Shown: one piece after another, positions 1-27,199 of the stretch
Layout of the letters: each line of letters starts with the position of its first letter
Position numbering within the stretch: position 1 is the stretch's first letter
Source of the DNA: Ecdyonurus torrentis
Taxonomy: Eukaryota > Arthropoda > Insecta > Ephemeroptera > Heptageniidae
Direction: 5' to 3'
Assembly: GCA_949318235.1 (NCBI GenBank)
Contig: OX439133.1
Span: 19,419,451-19,483,450 of the forward strand
DNA: 64,000 bases
Program-made: the position numbers and the translations under genes
The notes under the pieces: generated by a model
Seen by the model: only the letters and a program-made list of their open reading frames with translations
Database searches by the model: none
What the model was told of the DNA's origin: nothing

Positions 1-2
1 GG

Positions 3-16786
<16,784 letters not shown>

Positions 16787-16867
16787 CCTGACAATATTTA
16801 ACATTTAGACCCTAGTAAGAAAAAAAAAAAGGTTTAATTATGTAATGATGAAATGCTAGCTGAATTT

Positions 16868-17183
16868 AATGTCCCTTACATGTTTTCTGACTCCCTCTAT
16901 AAATTTGTAGACAATCATGATTCAAGCTTTTACACCCTAGCGCCATGATTGGCAGCCAAAACTACTATTACTAAAACTGCTTCACGAGGTTTGAGGTCTT
17001 GTTGTTACCTGAGCGCAAGAATTCCAAGTGTTTATCTCTGTTTACGTCATACATTGTATCATTTCTGACCTTTAGTCAGCCTTATCATAATAGTTCAAAT
17101 GTATCGCAGTGTCCCCTAGAGAGGGAAATTCAACTTGTGTCTAAAAAATCAGCCAAGAGTTGGAAGACATGTAAGGGACATTG
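16868..17183. mobile_element. R-family MITE copy 1 (AATGTCCCTTACATGT ends)
   Basis: Terminal inverted repeat AATGTCCCTTACATGTTTTC at the left and GGAAGACATGTAAGGGACAT at the right. The non-palindromic interior (GTTTGAGGTCTTGTTGTTAC, then CAGCCTTATCATAATAGTTC) is shared with 39,390-39,740. A solo right end is at 28,865-28,917. It lies just downstream of the CCCH gene stop, possibly inside its 3' UTR. Confidence 0.8.
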
Positions 17184-17228
17184 AGTCGACTGCAAGAGAT
17201 GCTTTGATTCAAGTTTGCATTTGCATTT

Positions 17229-17264
<36 letters not shown>

Positions 17265-17945
17265 TTGCATCAAAACTTGTTTTCCATTCATTCACTTACC
17301 TTTTTCTTTTTGATTACTATTTTTTTTTCTTCCTTTAAGTTCCTTTTGGAACACCTAGCTATTATTATTTAGTGACAAAAATAAAATGTTTTTCATGCGA
17401 TTTTTTTACAGAAAAATGTGGAAAGGTTTTTATAAAAGCACACATTTTTGCATCATATTATATTACTGTATTTTATTTTTATTTTTATTCTTACAATGAA
17501 AATTGCCAACTCATACCATGCAAAATTGTTGAATTTATTGAAAATGTGCCGGATTGGAAAAATAGAAATTACTATAAAAGTAATAAGAAGAAAGAAAACT
17601 GAAAAAAAAAAAGTAACTTTCAAAATGTGCAACAAAAAGTTTTCTTTTCTTTCTTGTCTCTGTCAATTTTATTTTCAGTAGCATTGATATTATTACTGTA
17701 TTAAAATATTTTCTTAAACTTATACTAGGGTCTATTCATGTACCTAATAAAACAAAATACTTACAAAATACAAAACAAAACAAAACAAAAACACACCAAG
17801 GAGCAAATTGTCTTTAATTGTTATTTTTAATTTCAATAAAAAAGAAATATTTACTTTTTACTCGGGAAATTTTAATTTTAATTTTCATGAACTATACAAA
17901 TTGTTATCAGCATTGGAGTTTACTAAAGTCAATTAGACACCTTAA
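17184..17945. other. Gene-free stretch, possible 3' UTR of CCCH gene
   Basis: AT-rich, with poly(T) near 17,232-17,263 and several AATAAA-like hexamers (for example about 17,740) that could end the upstream transcript. The small open frames have no recognisable product. Confidence 0.5.
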
Positions 17946-18152
17946 AGGCATTGAACAAAAACTCACAAGTAATTATACTGACATACCTGAAAATCAACTT
18001 TGATTTGACCAGAGTCATTGATTTCTTATTTATTTGGTGGCTGTGATGTCATAAACTAGATCAGTCATTACGTGGAAATCAAAATAACAAAAAATAAATT
18101 AGAAATCAATGACTAAAAGTTAAAGTTAAAATATTAAAAGTGTTATATGCCT
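17946..18152. mobile_element. TTAA-flanked MITE (GGAGTCATTGATTTC family), short copy
   Basis: Preceded by TTAA at 17,942-17,945. Holds GACCAGAGTCATTGATTTCT and inverse AATAAATTAGAAATCAATGA. The right end is degraded. Confidence 0.7.
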
Positions 18153-18555
18153 TTATTTGAGCTCTCTTATTGGTTATTTATAAAATTACCATATTGCTAC
18201 TGTAACTTACACTGATTTGAAGACAAAAAAGGAGGGGGAGGGGGGTTTATATATGAAAGTGAAAATTACACTTTAAATGCTTTTGTAAATAAAATCATCT
18301 TTGTTCTTTTTTAAAATGTATATAGTTGAGTCACCAAAAGAATGAAATTGCACTGGCTTATCATTAAGTTTTAGAAAAATAAGAAATAAGTTGTTTTTAC
18401 ATTTAATAGGGGAAAAAAGTATCCTAGCATTTTTTTTTTTTTTTTTTTTTTTTTTGTTAATCGCCTAACAAGAAATCATTTTTTTGACTCTTAAATTCAC
18501 ATTTTTTTCCATGGAATTCTAAAGTGTTTATCTTGCCTATTTTCTGTAAGGTTTT

Positions 18556-18603
<48 letters not shown>

Positions 18604-19555
18604 GAAGAATATTCCATTTATGCAGATTTTTTTTTTAATATTTAAAAAAATAGTTATGCAAGTTCAATCATCCATGTCATAAAGATTACACAAAAGAGTC
18701 TGCTTTCAAAAGAAAGGGACTCAAAATTGAGTATTGTACAAGTTAACACTAGGTTTGCCAATTCTTTACCTGCAGACCTTTTTGATTGACTTCTTATCAT
18801 TCATTAAAATGTTGATACAACTGTTTTGAAGCTGACTATAAGCGATTTCACTCACTTCTGATTCTGTTATGACGTTCTGCGCATGGGTAGTAAGTAGAAA
18901 TGGAAGCGGATGTGACCAAAATCGCTTATATAGTCTGCCTTAAAACAGTTGTTCCTTTATTAGTCAATACAGTATAAACTTGATTTTGTGACGTTCAATT
19001 CTGTGAATGTCTTGATTACAAGAAATGCTCTGTTAAAGCTCTTGATTTTTACAAAATTAAGAGTTTACTATACTATTTTATTTTAAAGCATCATATCTAA
19101 TTTTATCATATCCTACTTAAAATTTCATTCTACAAATAGTTGAACTATAATATGAGGAATGAAATTTTTTACTAGTCTGTATGTAAACCATAAAATGGAA
19201 ATATTTCACAAAATGTAAACAGGGTGCTGATTCTGTAACTTCATAACGAACGAAATTATTCGATATGTAATGCAAATTTGTTTGTTGCAACAAAACGAAA
19301 AAGTTACAGAATCACCCCCCAGCCTGTTTTTATGTCTATCGCAATAAACGTAGATCCGTAAAAGTAAGGAAAAACGCTAAAAGTGGAAGCATGGTGTAGC
19401 CGCAACAGCATTGATATATAATATAAACATTAAACTCTCAATATTGTGAAAATCTTGAAAAAAACAAAAGGATATAGGCTTTTCAATGTTAAAACTTTTT
19501 GATTGTGTGAATTTACCATTTCCGGGGTCCTTTGCGATTTCTTGAGAGTTTAATC

Positions 19556-19599
<44 letters not shown>

Positions 19600-19620
19600 C
19601 AGTAAACATTACTGAATATG
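18153..19620. other. Intergenic, T-rich, with short inverted-repeat elements
   Basis: Poly(T) at about 18,430-18,455, 18,559-18,599 and 19,558-19,597. A small palindrome at 18,835-18,960 (AAGCGATTTCACTCAC / GTGACCAAAATCGCTTAT) is related to 37,070-37,160. A weak fold-back at 18,960-19,560 contains AAACTCTCAATATTGTGAAA and GAGAGTTTAATCG. I see no gene. Confidence 0.6.
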
Positions 19621-19624
19621 TATA

Positions 19625-19998
19625 TTAAGGAAAATAAACCATCACGGTTAGGTATGATAAATTGAAAGAAAAGGATAGGAGAAAACCAGCAAGGGCCTTA
19701 CCATAGTGAAGAGAGTCCCATAGTTCGGTGAAAATCTTGCTAGCACAGATATAAAATAACTAACACATTGGAAATATTTCGGCAATCAACTCCAAGAGAG
19801 ATATGGAGCGTTTTATGCCTTCATCAGTCCTTACAGACTCAGAGAGATCATTCAGAGGATCATTCATAGTTTCTCTCTGAGTCTGTAAGGACTGATGAAG
19901 GCATAACACGCTCCATATCTCTCTTGGAGTTGATTGCCGAAATATTTCCAATGTGTTAGTTATTTTATATCTGTGCTAGCAAGATTTTCCCCAAACAT
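19625..19998. mobile_element. Fold-back MITE (GATAGGAGAAACCAGC family), nested palindrome
   Basis: Left end CACGGTTAGGTATGATAAAT, then AAAGGATAGGAGAAAACCAG, then CCATAGTGAAGAGAGTCCCA. The inner arms (AACACATTGGAAATATTTCG, then CAACTCCAAGAGAGATATGG) are nearly perfectly inverted at 19,905-19,975. The right outer arm is lost. Confidence 0.8.
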
Positions 19999-20524
19999 TA
20001 CTGAATGTTATTAAATATATTAGTAAGAAACAAAAATGCCTTAGAACTCAAATAAAATATTTTTGAGTAAAGAAATGTATAGGCCTATATATATATATAT
20101 ATATACATATAAATATCAACTTGGAATCTCATATAATTACCTATACTTTACATAATATATATTATGTTTAAAAAAAATATATCAGTTCCCCCCCCCCCTC
20201 TTTATACATTAAATATGCATACAAATAGAAGATAATGATAAAAGAAATAAACTCAGAAATTTCTTTGAGTCGGTAGTAATTTTTCAATGCTTTCTTATGG
20301 AAATAAAATAATCAGCTTTATAAAAGCTGAAATCTTTCCTATGTTTCTATGTGAATATTTTCATATATTTCATAAAGCTGAGAAAAAATATATTAATCTA
20401 TAAATGACTCAATGTTGTCGTTTTTTTAATATAAGAAAAAAATGCTTTGTAAATGCTTTGAGTTTCAGAAAGTTACTGTACAAAATAATAATAATATTGA
20501 GATTCAGCTATTTTATTTCCTTAA

Positions 20525-20834
20525 AGGCGTAGAACACCTTGAATAAAAAACATGTCTAATATCCTAACATACTTAAATATCAACGTTAATTTGACCGGAA
20601 TCATTGATTTCTAATTTATTTTTCATTCACGATATGTCAGCTGCAGGTTTCTGACGTCACAGCTCACTAGTCCACACGCGTGGAAACTGACAAGCTGTGA
20701 CATCATGAATCTGCATCTGTCATTTTATGAATGTAAAATAATTTAGAAATCAATGACTGTGGCCAAATCAACGTTGATATTTAGGTATGTTAGGATATTA
20801 GACATGTTTTTTGTTCAAGGTGTTCTATGCCTTT
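20525..20834. mobile_element. TTAA-flanked MITE (GGAGTCATTGATTTC family)
   Basis: TTAA at 20,521-20,524, then AGGCGTAGAACACCTTGAAT. The inverted end is TTCAAGGTGTTCTATGCCTT at 20,815-20,834. The right target site has decayed to TTGA. Confidence 0.8.
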
Positions 20835-21882
20835 GATACATGTTAAATCAAGACTACTCCATAATCACTTTCTTACATTCCTACCCCCTCCCTATAAAAG
20901 AATTTTTGAGTTCTGAGTTTGTTTATGAGAACCCTTCATAAAAAATCCTCTTATCTTTCAAAGAAAAAAAAAAAAAAACAATCAAAAACTTACTTTATGT
21001 GTATTGTATTTTATTATTATTCCACTGTATTGTTTTTCATAAGAAAATCATTGTGTATCCTAAATTTTTACCCCCTTTTAATTGCCATCAAAATTGCCTA
21101 TTATATATAATTTAATTAAAAAGTATAATTACTATAAAATATAGCATAATATTGCAGCTTTAAATAAAAAGCAATAATAATATAATAAATAAATAAAAAT
21201 GCTAGGGAAAAACATAGATTGTAAGTTATTTGAAATATGTAAATACTGTAATGCATAATTAATATATTTCCTTCATATATAAATAAAGGTAACCCATATT
21301 ATAATAACCCAATATTGTAGTTAAAAGTTACCATATTTGAACTGTTAACACTGTAAATAATATTTTTGTAATGTTGTTAAGGTAGCTGACAATTTTTTCT
21401 TCTTTTTTTTTGTAAATTTTTGACATTTTTGCTATATAGGAAGATTTTTTAGCAAATTAAAAAAAAGAGAAAAAATAAAGGTACCTATTCCAGTAAAGAA
21501 AAATATTATATAACATTTTTCTGTTTTTGTAAATTGTAATAAGCTATTAATAGGCCTATGTATTTTTTTGTTTTTTGAATTAAAATAAATTCAAGAATAA
21601 ATTATTGTTGTATTTTATTTTAGAGTATTTAAAAATCATTACCTAATCTTCTTCTTCTTTTTTATTTTTAATTTTTTTAGATTTTTTAGGGTAGAACTAA
21701 AATGATCACATGGAGAATCAAAAAAGGAGGAGATAAATTTGAAAATAGGATCTGAAGTAGGTTATTTTAGTTCACTGTGACTTACTTAGTGAATTGATCA
21801 AAATTATTCACTCATAATAATATAATTAGGTCATCTAAAATTAGTGAGCAGGTATAATATGCCCCGTGAGCCCCGTCTTAGT

Positions 21883-21921
<39 letters not shown>

Positions 21922-22510
21922 ACTTTTTTCTTCTTTTTTTAAAAACAAAAAGTATATTAAAACAAAACTCTTTTTAGTAAAATGGATTTTTTTTTTTTTT
22001 TTTTTTTTTTTTAGCCATCCATGCAATTTTTTCAAAAAGTAAAGAGGAATCAGCATTTCCTCTTTACTTTGGAAACACTACAAAAATTAAAGAATTTTTA
22101 TTTTCCATTCACTTTTTTTTTATTGTTGATTTTTTTTTCTAAATTATTTACATATGTTGTAAAAGATAAGTCCTATATGATTTTATATCATTTTAAAATA
22201 TTTGGAATACATTTTTTTAGGCACTTACATATTATATTTATATTATAACATAATTAATAATAATAAAAAACAGCAACAATTTGATTGCTAAAATGGCAAA
22301 ACATAATACATGTAATACTGGGAAATTATAGCTATAAAAGTAATGAAGTTTTAAAAAGGCATTACGTTGCAACATCTAGTTAAACCTTATATTTTTTAAA
22401 TTGTTGGAACAATTAAAATAACAACACAACTACAGTTTAACTAGTTAGTTAGCGTTGCAGCTTACAGTAGAGAACTTTAACAGAGATCACCATGTTTTAG
22501 GTAAATATGC
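20835..22510. other. Gene-free AT-rich stretch
   Basis: About 1.7 kb with poly(A) at 21,890-21,919 and poly(T) at 21,987-22,012. Small open frames are rich in Phe/Lys from homopolymers. No gene, RNA or clear element recognised. Confidence 0.5.
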
Positions 22511-22514
22511 TTAT

Positions 22515-23075
22515 TCAATACAGTAAGCCTACATCACTTTATTTCAAGGCACCAATAGCAGCACAGAACAGACCATTCTGAGGCACCAATCAGAACGCGC
22601 GACAGAGCAAAGGCGCCAAAAGTGTGCTTACATTTACATGTATTGTATTCGTATCTATTTTTTAATAAGAAAATTATTGATTACACTAAATTTTTAACCT
22701 CTTGACAACGAAGCACATCACATTATGTGCTAGCGCAACTGGGCTCTCGCGCCGACATACCCAATATTATGTTCTGTATTCTGTAGCTTACACACTAGCA
22801 TTTTACTCCAGCTGGGCGGACCATAGTGTATGAAGAGGGAGCCGTCGTGAAGAGGATAAATGCTTTTTTTTTTAATTGCCATCAAAATTGCATATTATTA
22901 TAACTAATTATATAAATATCAGTCCAGTACAGGCCATTATGAGGCACCAATCAGAGCTCGGTACAGAACAAAGGCGACAAAAGTGTGTGCTTACGTGCTC
23001 TCTAATTGGTGCCTCAGAATTGGCCTGTTCTGTGCTGCTATTGGTGCCCTGAAATAAAGTGATGTAAGCTTATGG
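22515..23075. mobile_element. Fold-back element with CTTACATCACTTTATTTC-type arms
   Basis: AGCCTACATCACTTTATTTC, then AGGCACCAATAGCAGCACAG, is matched by inverse CTGTGCTGCTATTGGTGCCC, then GAAATAAAGTGATGTAAGCT at 23,028-23,070. The arms contain ATTGGTGCCT/AGGCACCAAT repeats. The centre (22,690-22,870) is an unrelated GC-richer segment with CTCGCGCCGAC, possibly a nested insertion. Confidence 0.7.
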
Positions 23076-23548
23076 TTATTCATATGAAGGTTTTTTGCAT
23101 GGGGATGTCAGTTCTTTGGTAAAGTTCTCTGGTTTACGTATGGGGTTAAGTGTTATAAGAAGTTATTAGTGTAACTATTTTAAATAAAAAATCTAAGTAA
23201 TTATATACTTACTCAATTATTTTATACAAAAATATCACAAAATTAAAAGTTTTAAGTTATTTAAATTAATAGGGTTTACCCGGCTTAAAATATTTAATGG
23301 ACCACCTGCAATTTGCAATGAACAAACTTTTAAAAATAATTTGAATTATTCTTAATGCATTTCTTCTGGAAAAATTGTTTTTACTTACATGTTGCAACAA
23401 TTAAAAATCTTTCATTGCAAGTGGTCCATTGCCAAAAACTTTTAAGTTGGCTTAAAAGTTTGTCTATACCATTACAAAAATAAGATAGGAGGTTATTTCA
23501 GCTGTGAGCAGCACCCTGTCCCCTTCCCCTCCCCCCAGCAGTTTTCTC

Positions 23549-23579
<31 letters not shown>

Positions 23580-23904
23580 AAATTTGATGATTTTTTTCCA
23601 TGTTAGATAATTTTCTAGGTATTTTTCACACTGCCTGTATAATTGGCAAGCATTGTAAGCCGGTAAGCTCTATTAGTTAAGATTTCTAGAATGAAATAAC
23701 TCATTCTAAACAAAATGCTTTGATTTATCAATAGGAAAAAAAATACATTTGTTTTTCTATAAAACCCTCTTTAACCCAAAGACAACAAATTTAATATATT
23801 AAAAAAAAAAAGTCTTTAGGATCAAAGAGATAAGTCTAGAAAAGTTCTTAAAATAATAAATTTTTAATAAAAATGAATATTAAAATAAAGATCAATGATA
23901 AAGA

Positions 23905-24300
23905 AAAGGATAGAAAAACCAGCAAGGGCCTTACCACAGTAGAAGTTCTATGGAGAGGTCGAGGTCTTGCATGGCACAGTATAATGTTATAAAAGTTTCT
24001 TTATAACTTGAGAGCTTTCGTCATATGATAATGACATTATCAATCAAAAGAGAAAATTACTTGAGCACATCACTGAGCAGTGTCTTGTCTTGTACTCAGA
24101 CAAGACAAGACACTGCTCAGTGATGTGCTCAAGTAAATCTCTTCTTTGATTGATAATGTCATTAACACATGGCAAAAGCTCTCAGTTATATAAGCATTAT
24201 AACTATGTGACATGTGACACCTCTCCATAAAACTTCTACTGTGGTTAGGCTCTTGCTGGTATTTAAATCCTGTACTTTAATATTCATTCTAACCGCAATG
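23905..24300. mobile_element. Fold-back MITE, variant of the GATAGGAGAAACCAGC family
   Basis: AAAGGATAGAAAAACCAGCA, then CAGTAGAAGTTCTATGGAGA. The inverse ends at CCATAAAACTTCTACTGTGG, then CTCTTGCTGGT. The inner palindrome around 24,060-24,150 carries GAGCACATCACTGAGCAGTG and its complement. Confidence 0.75.
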
Positions 24301-24317
24301 TTTTTTTCTTAAATTGA

Positions 24318-24535
24318 AATTTTTTAATGATTAACCTCGGATGTAATAACACTTTTTTTTTGTTTTTGTTTTTTTAATTTTATTTTTTTTCCACATAACT
24401 GATGGACGAATCGATTTGGAATTTGGTACACATGCTATTGAAGGCAATACAAACTTATGCTGGAAAAAAAAAAAAAAAAAAAAAGGAAAGAAAAAATAAA
24501 AAATAAAGTCTGCCACATCGGAGGTTATCCTTAAT
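24318..24535. mobile_element. Element with TTAATGATTAACCTCGGATG ends
   Basis: Left end TTAACCTCGGATGT and right end CCACATCGGAGGTTATCCTT are inverted. The interior is poly(T) and poly(A). No coding content. Confidence 0.55.
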
Positions 24536-24543
24536 AAACTATG

Positions 24544-24772
24544 GTTGTGTCCCAAATTCCCCCTAGTTCCCTAACTAGGAAATAAATATGCCCTAATTTC
24601 CTACTGCCGTTAGAGGCGCGCGCATAGTTTTTAGGGCATGTAGTGCGCATCAGAAGCTCACTTGTGTTTTTGCTATGGCCCTAGCAAGCCCATAGCCATC
24701 TTGAATTTCCCCTCTCGCGCTTTAGTTAGGGTAGGGTATATTTCCTAGGGGGAATTTGGGACACAACCTATA
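24544..24772. mobile_element. Fold-back element with GTGTCCCAAATTCCCCCTAG arms
   Basis: GTGTCCCAAATTCCCCCTAG at the left is exactly inverted as CTAGGGGGAATTTGGGACAC at the right, with further pairing (AGGAAATA / TATTTCCT). It lies 43 bp downstream of the TMEM230 stop codon on the minus strand, so the TMEM230 3' UTR may run into it. Confidence 0.8.
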
Positions 24773-24814
24773 TGTTTATATTTCTTTCATATAAAGCCAA
24801 GTTAAATATTAACA

Positions 24815-26633
24815 TTACTCATACATAGGAATATCGTCTAGTGAATAGCCAGGATGTTGCAAGTAAGCCCTGACTGCAATGTGCATGTAGTATGAACCAG
24901 GAATAAACATCAGGGAACCAAACATAAGTAGCGGCCACGTGCGATCAGAATACTGAAAACATACAAAATATGCACGCTTAACTTTTTGATAAGATAAATC
25001 AAATGAAGTTAGATAAATAGTTTGGATTATGTGTTAAATTTTTTGGTCTTTCGGTGCAGCAGCTTTCTCTGAATTCAGTGATATATTTATTTTTGCTGCA
25101 TAATTTCTAGTAATTTCCAGTAAAATAGCATAGAAAATTTGTGCAGAGCTAATTTCATCAAACTGGCTACTGAAGTTTCTATATGGATTTTGTGAAATCG
25201 CAAGGTACCCAGGAAATGGTCCTTTCACAAAATTGAATTTCCATTAAATCGTAAGCTACGAAAGACAAGTTTTGAAGTGTAAAACTTAAAATTGCAATGT
25301 TAACTTTTTTTGATGCTGTATGAATGACCAGAGACCTGTTTAATTAAAGGCATAGAACACCTTGAACAAAAACTTGCCTTATATCCTAACTATGTAAATA
25401 TCAATTTTAATTTGGAAAGTCATTGATTTCTAATTTATTTTCCATTTACTAAATGACAGATGCAAGTTTATGACGTCATAGCTCGCTTGTGGACAAGTGA
25501 GCTGTGACGCCATGAACCTGTAGCTGCTATTTTGTAAATTGAAAATAAATTAGAAATCAATGATTCCTGCCAAATCAATGTTGATATTTAGATATCGATG
25601 CTTCCACGTCAAAAAAGATTATTTGCACTTTCCACCAGCGCGGCGAGTGGAGGATCTGCACTTTCCACCATGGAGCATCTGTAATGTTAAGTAAATGGCC
25701 GCTAGACCACGCACCGTGCTGCGTGGAAAGTGCAGATCCTCCACTCGCCGCGCTGGTGGAAAGTGCAAATAATATTTTTTGACGCTGAAGCATTGATATG
25801 TAAGGATACTATTATACATGTTTTTTGTTCAAGGTGTTCTACGCCTTTATAAGCAAAGTAACCACAGAAACAACCTTTTTTTTAAATACATGTACAGCTC
25901 TGGCCAAAAGTTCCCGAACAATTTGCATAGGCAACCCTGTACCACACAATGTTATCTTTATGAGAAAACGCTGCGGCCGCCGCTGCCCCGTTCTTAAACT
26001 TTTGGCCAGAGCTGTACATATATACATGTAAATAATTTAAGAATATTAAAATAATAATAATAATAATATTGATGATTATTTCCGTCAGCTCTTTACTCAA
26101 TTTCTAAAGCAAAAGGTCAACAGACTACTGGCGGACATAACCTACTACCGCAAAGAGCTTCATCAATCAATCAATCATGATTATTTTTACCTTTGAATCA
26201 ATATGTCCAGTAAGTAACATAGATCCAATCACAAGAAGAATGGTCCCACTTACAAACAATAAGGCTGCCAATCCGAGAGATTTCCATGGTATCGGTTCCT
26301 CGGGTTTTTGAAACTGTAAATAACACATTTTAAATATAGAAATCTAAAATCCTATATGACATTATATACATACACATTTAGCAGAAGCAAAAAGAGTCGC
26401 ATTAAGTTTATAAATTGTTATGTTAAAGTTAAAATAAGTGGGAAAGGGTAAAAAAAATAAGCAAATGTACACAGAAGGGTGGCAGATTATGCAAAAAAAA
26501 TATATGTACAAAAAAAAAATTAAACTCTTTTTACCATTGCCTTATTTACCTGTGTGTAGGACATTTCGTCACTACCAGGTACTCTTGTGTAGCTAACATT
26601 TGGAGATCTAAGAGATGAACTTCTTCGAGACAT
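24815..26633 (-). CDS. TMEM230: TMEM230, two-pass endomembrane protein (3 exons)
   Basis: Coding exons on the minus strand: 26633-26550 (28 codons), 26313-26191 (41 codons) and 24952-24815 (45 codons plus TAA). All are joined in phase 0 with GT-AG introns; the protein is 114 aa, against about 120 in vertebrates. Two hydrophobic segments lie at about residues 41-62 (LGLAALLFVSGTILLVIGSM) and 76-96 (PLLMFGSLMFIPGSYYM). The C-terminus GYSLDDIPMYE matches the family's conserved GYSYDDIP tail, and the N-terminal half keeps the IPWKSLGLA / IPYKAIALA block. The family acts in vesicle and endosome membranes (secretory and recycling traffic). The start is the first ATG in the exon and gives the Ser/Arg-rich cytosolic tail expected. 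It is divergent from SREK1. Intron 2 carries a MITE at 25.35 kb with a nested hairpin, and another at 25.9 kb. Confidence 0.95.
25348..25847. mobile_element. TTAA-flanked MITE (GGAGTCATTGATTTC family) with nested hairpin
   Basis: TTAA at 25,344-25,347, then AGGCATAGAACACCTTGAAC, inverted at the right as GTTCAAGGTGTTCTACGCCT. The right arm is interrupted at about 25,592-25,800 by a second palindrome. Intron 2 of TMEM230. Confidence 0.8.
25592..25800. mobile_element. Nested palindromic insertion with CCACCAGCGCGGCGAGTGGA arms
   Basis: ATCGATGCTTCCACGTCAAA, then TTATTTGCACTTTCCACCAG, is almost perfectly inverted at 25,728-25,798. The core is GC-rich, in contrast with the AT-rich host MITE. Confidence 0.8.
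25889..26018. mobile_element. Short element with TACAGCTCTGGCCAAAAG ends
   Basis: TACAGCTCTGGCCAAAAGTT, inverted as AACTTTTGGCCAGAGCTGTA. The GC-rich centre is CTGCGGCCGCCGCTGCCC. A degraded relative lies at 34,320-34,455. Confidence 0.8.
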
Positions 26634-27199
26634 TTTAGTGACCTTCTAAAGTTTCTAATAAGAGAAGTCTGAAAAAGATAAGAAAATTCCTAAAGTAAAC
26701 ATTATGGTTTTAAAATGAAATATTTAGTGTTTGTAAAATTTTATTATTGTAATTTATACTTGATATGTATTTGATTATTAATTTATCAATTATTATTTAC
26801 TACATTACCTGATTTAAGAAGAAATCAAGAAAAATTTGTCAGAATATTCATTTTGACACACCCACCACAACAAATTTTAAAATTTGCGCCAAAATTAACG
26901 ATGCTCAATTGTTTTTTAAGGAGATTTTTAAAGCTTGCATTTTTAACATTTTCTTCAGTATTTTACCGTACAAATGTAACAATTTTGTACTATTAATTAA
27001 TTTATTTATATTTTAAATAATTTTATGCTGTTTTTTGATTACTTAACTGGTCTAAAATTATTAAATTTTTGTTTTGACTAACGCAACTTAAGATTTACAG
27101 TAGGACGCCATTTTCCGGCGCTACGCTCGTGTTTTCTAGAATTTTCATCAATGTAAAATTAATTTTATTTTAAAGTAAATTGCACTAAAATCGTGCAAA
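26634..27199. promoter_or_regulatory. Shared divergent promoter of TMEM230 and SREK1
   Basis: The 566 bp between the two start codons must hold both promoters and 5' UTRs. At 27,105-27,120 the motif GACGCCATTTTCCGGC combines a YY1-like GCCATTTT with an ETS-like TTCCGG, typical of TATA-less housekeeping promoters. At 26,881-26,894, TTTGCGCCAAAA resembles an E2F site on the TMEM230 side. No clear TATA box. Confidence 0.6.
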
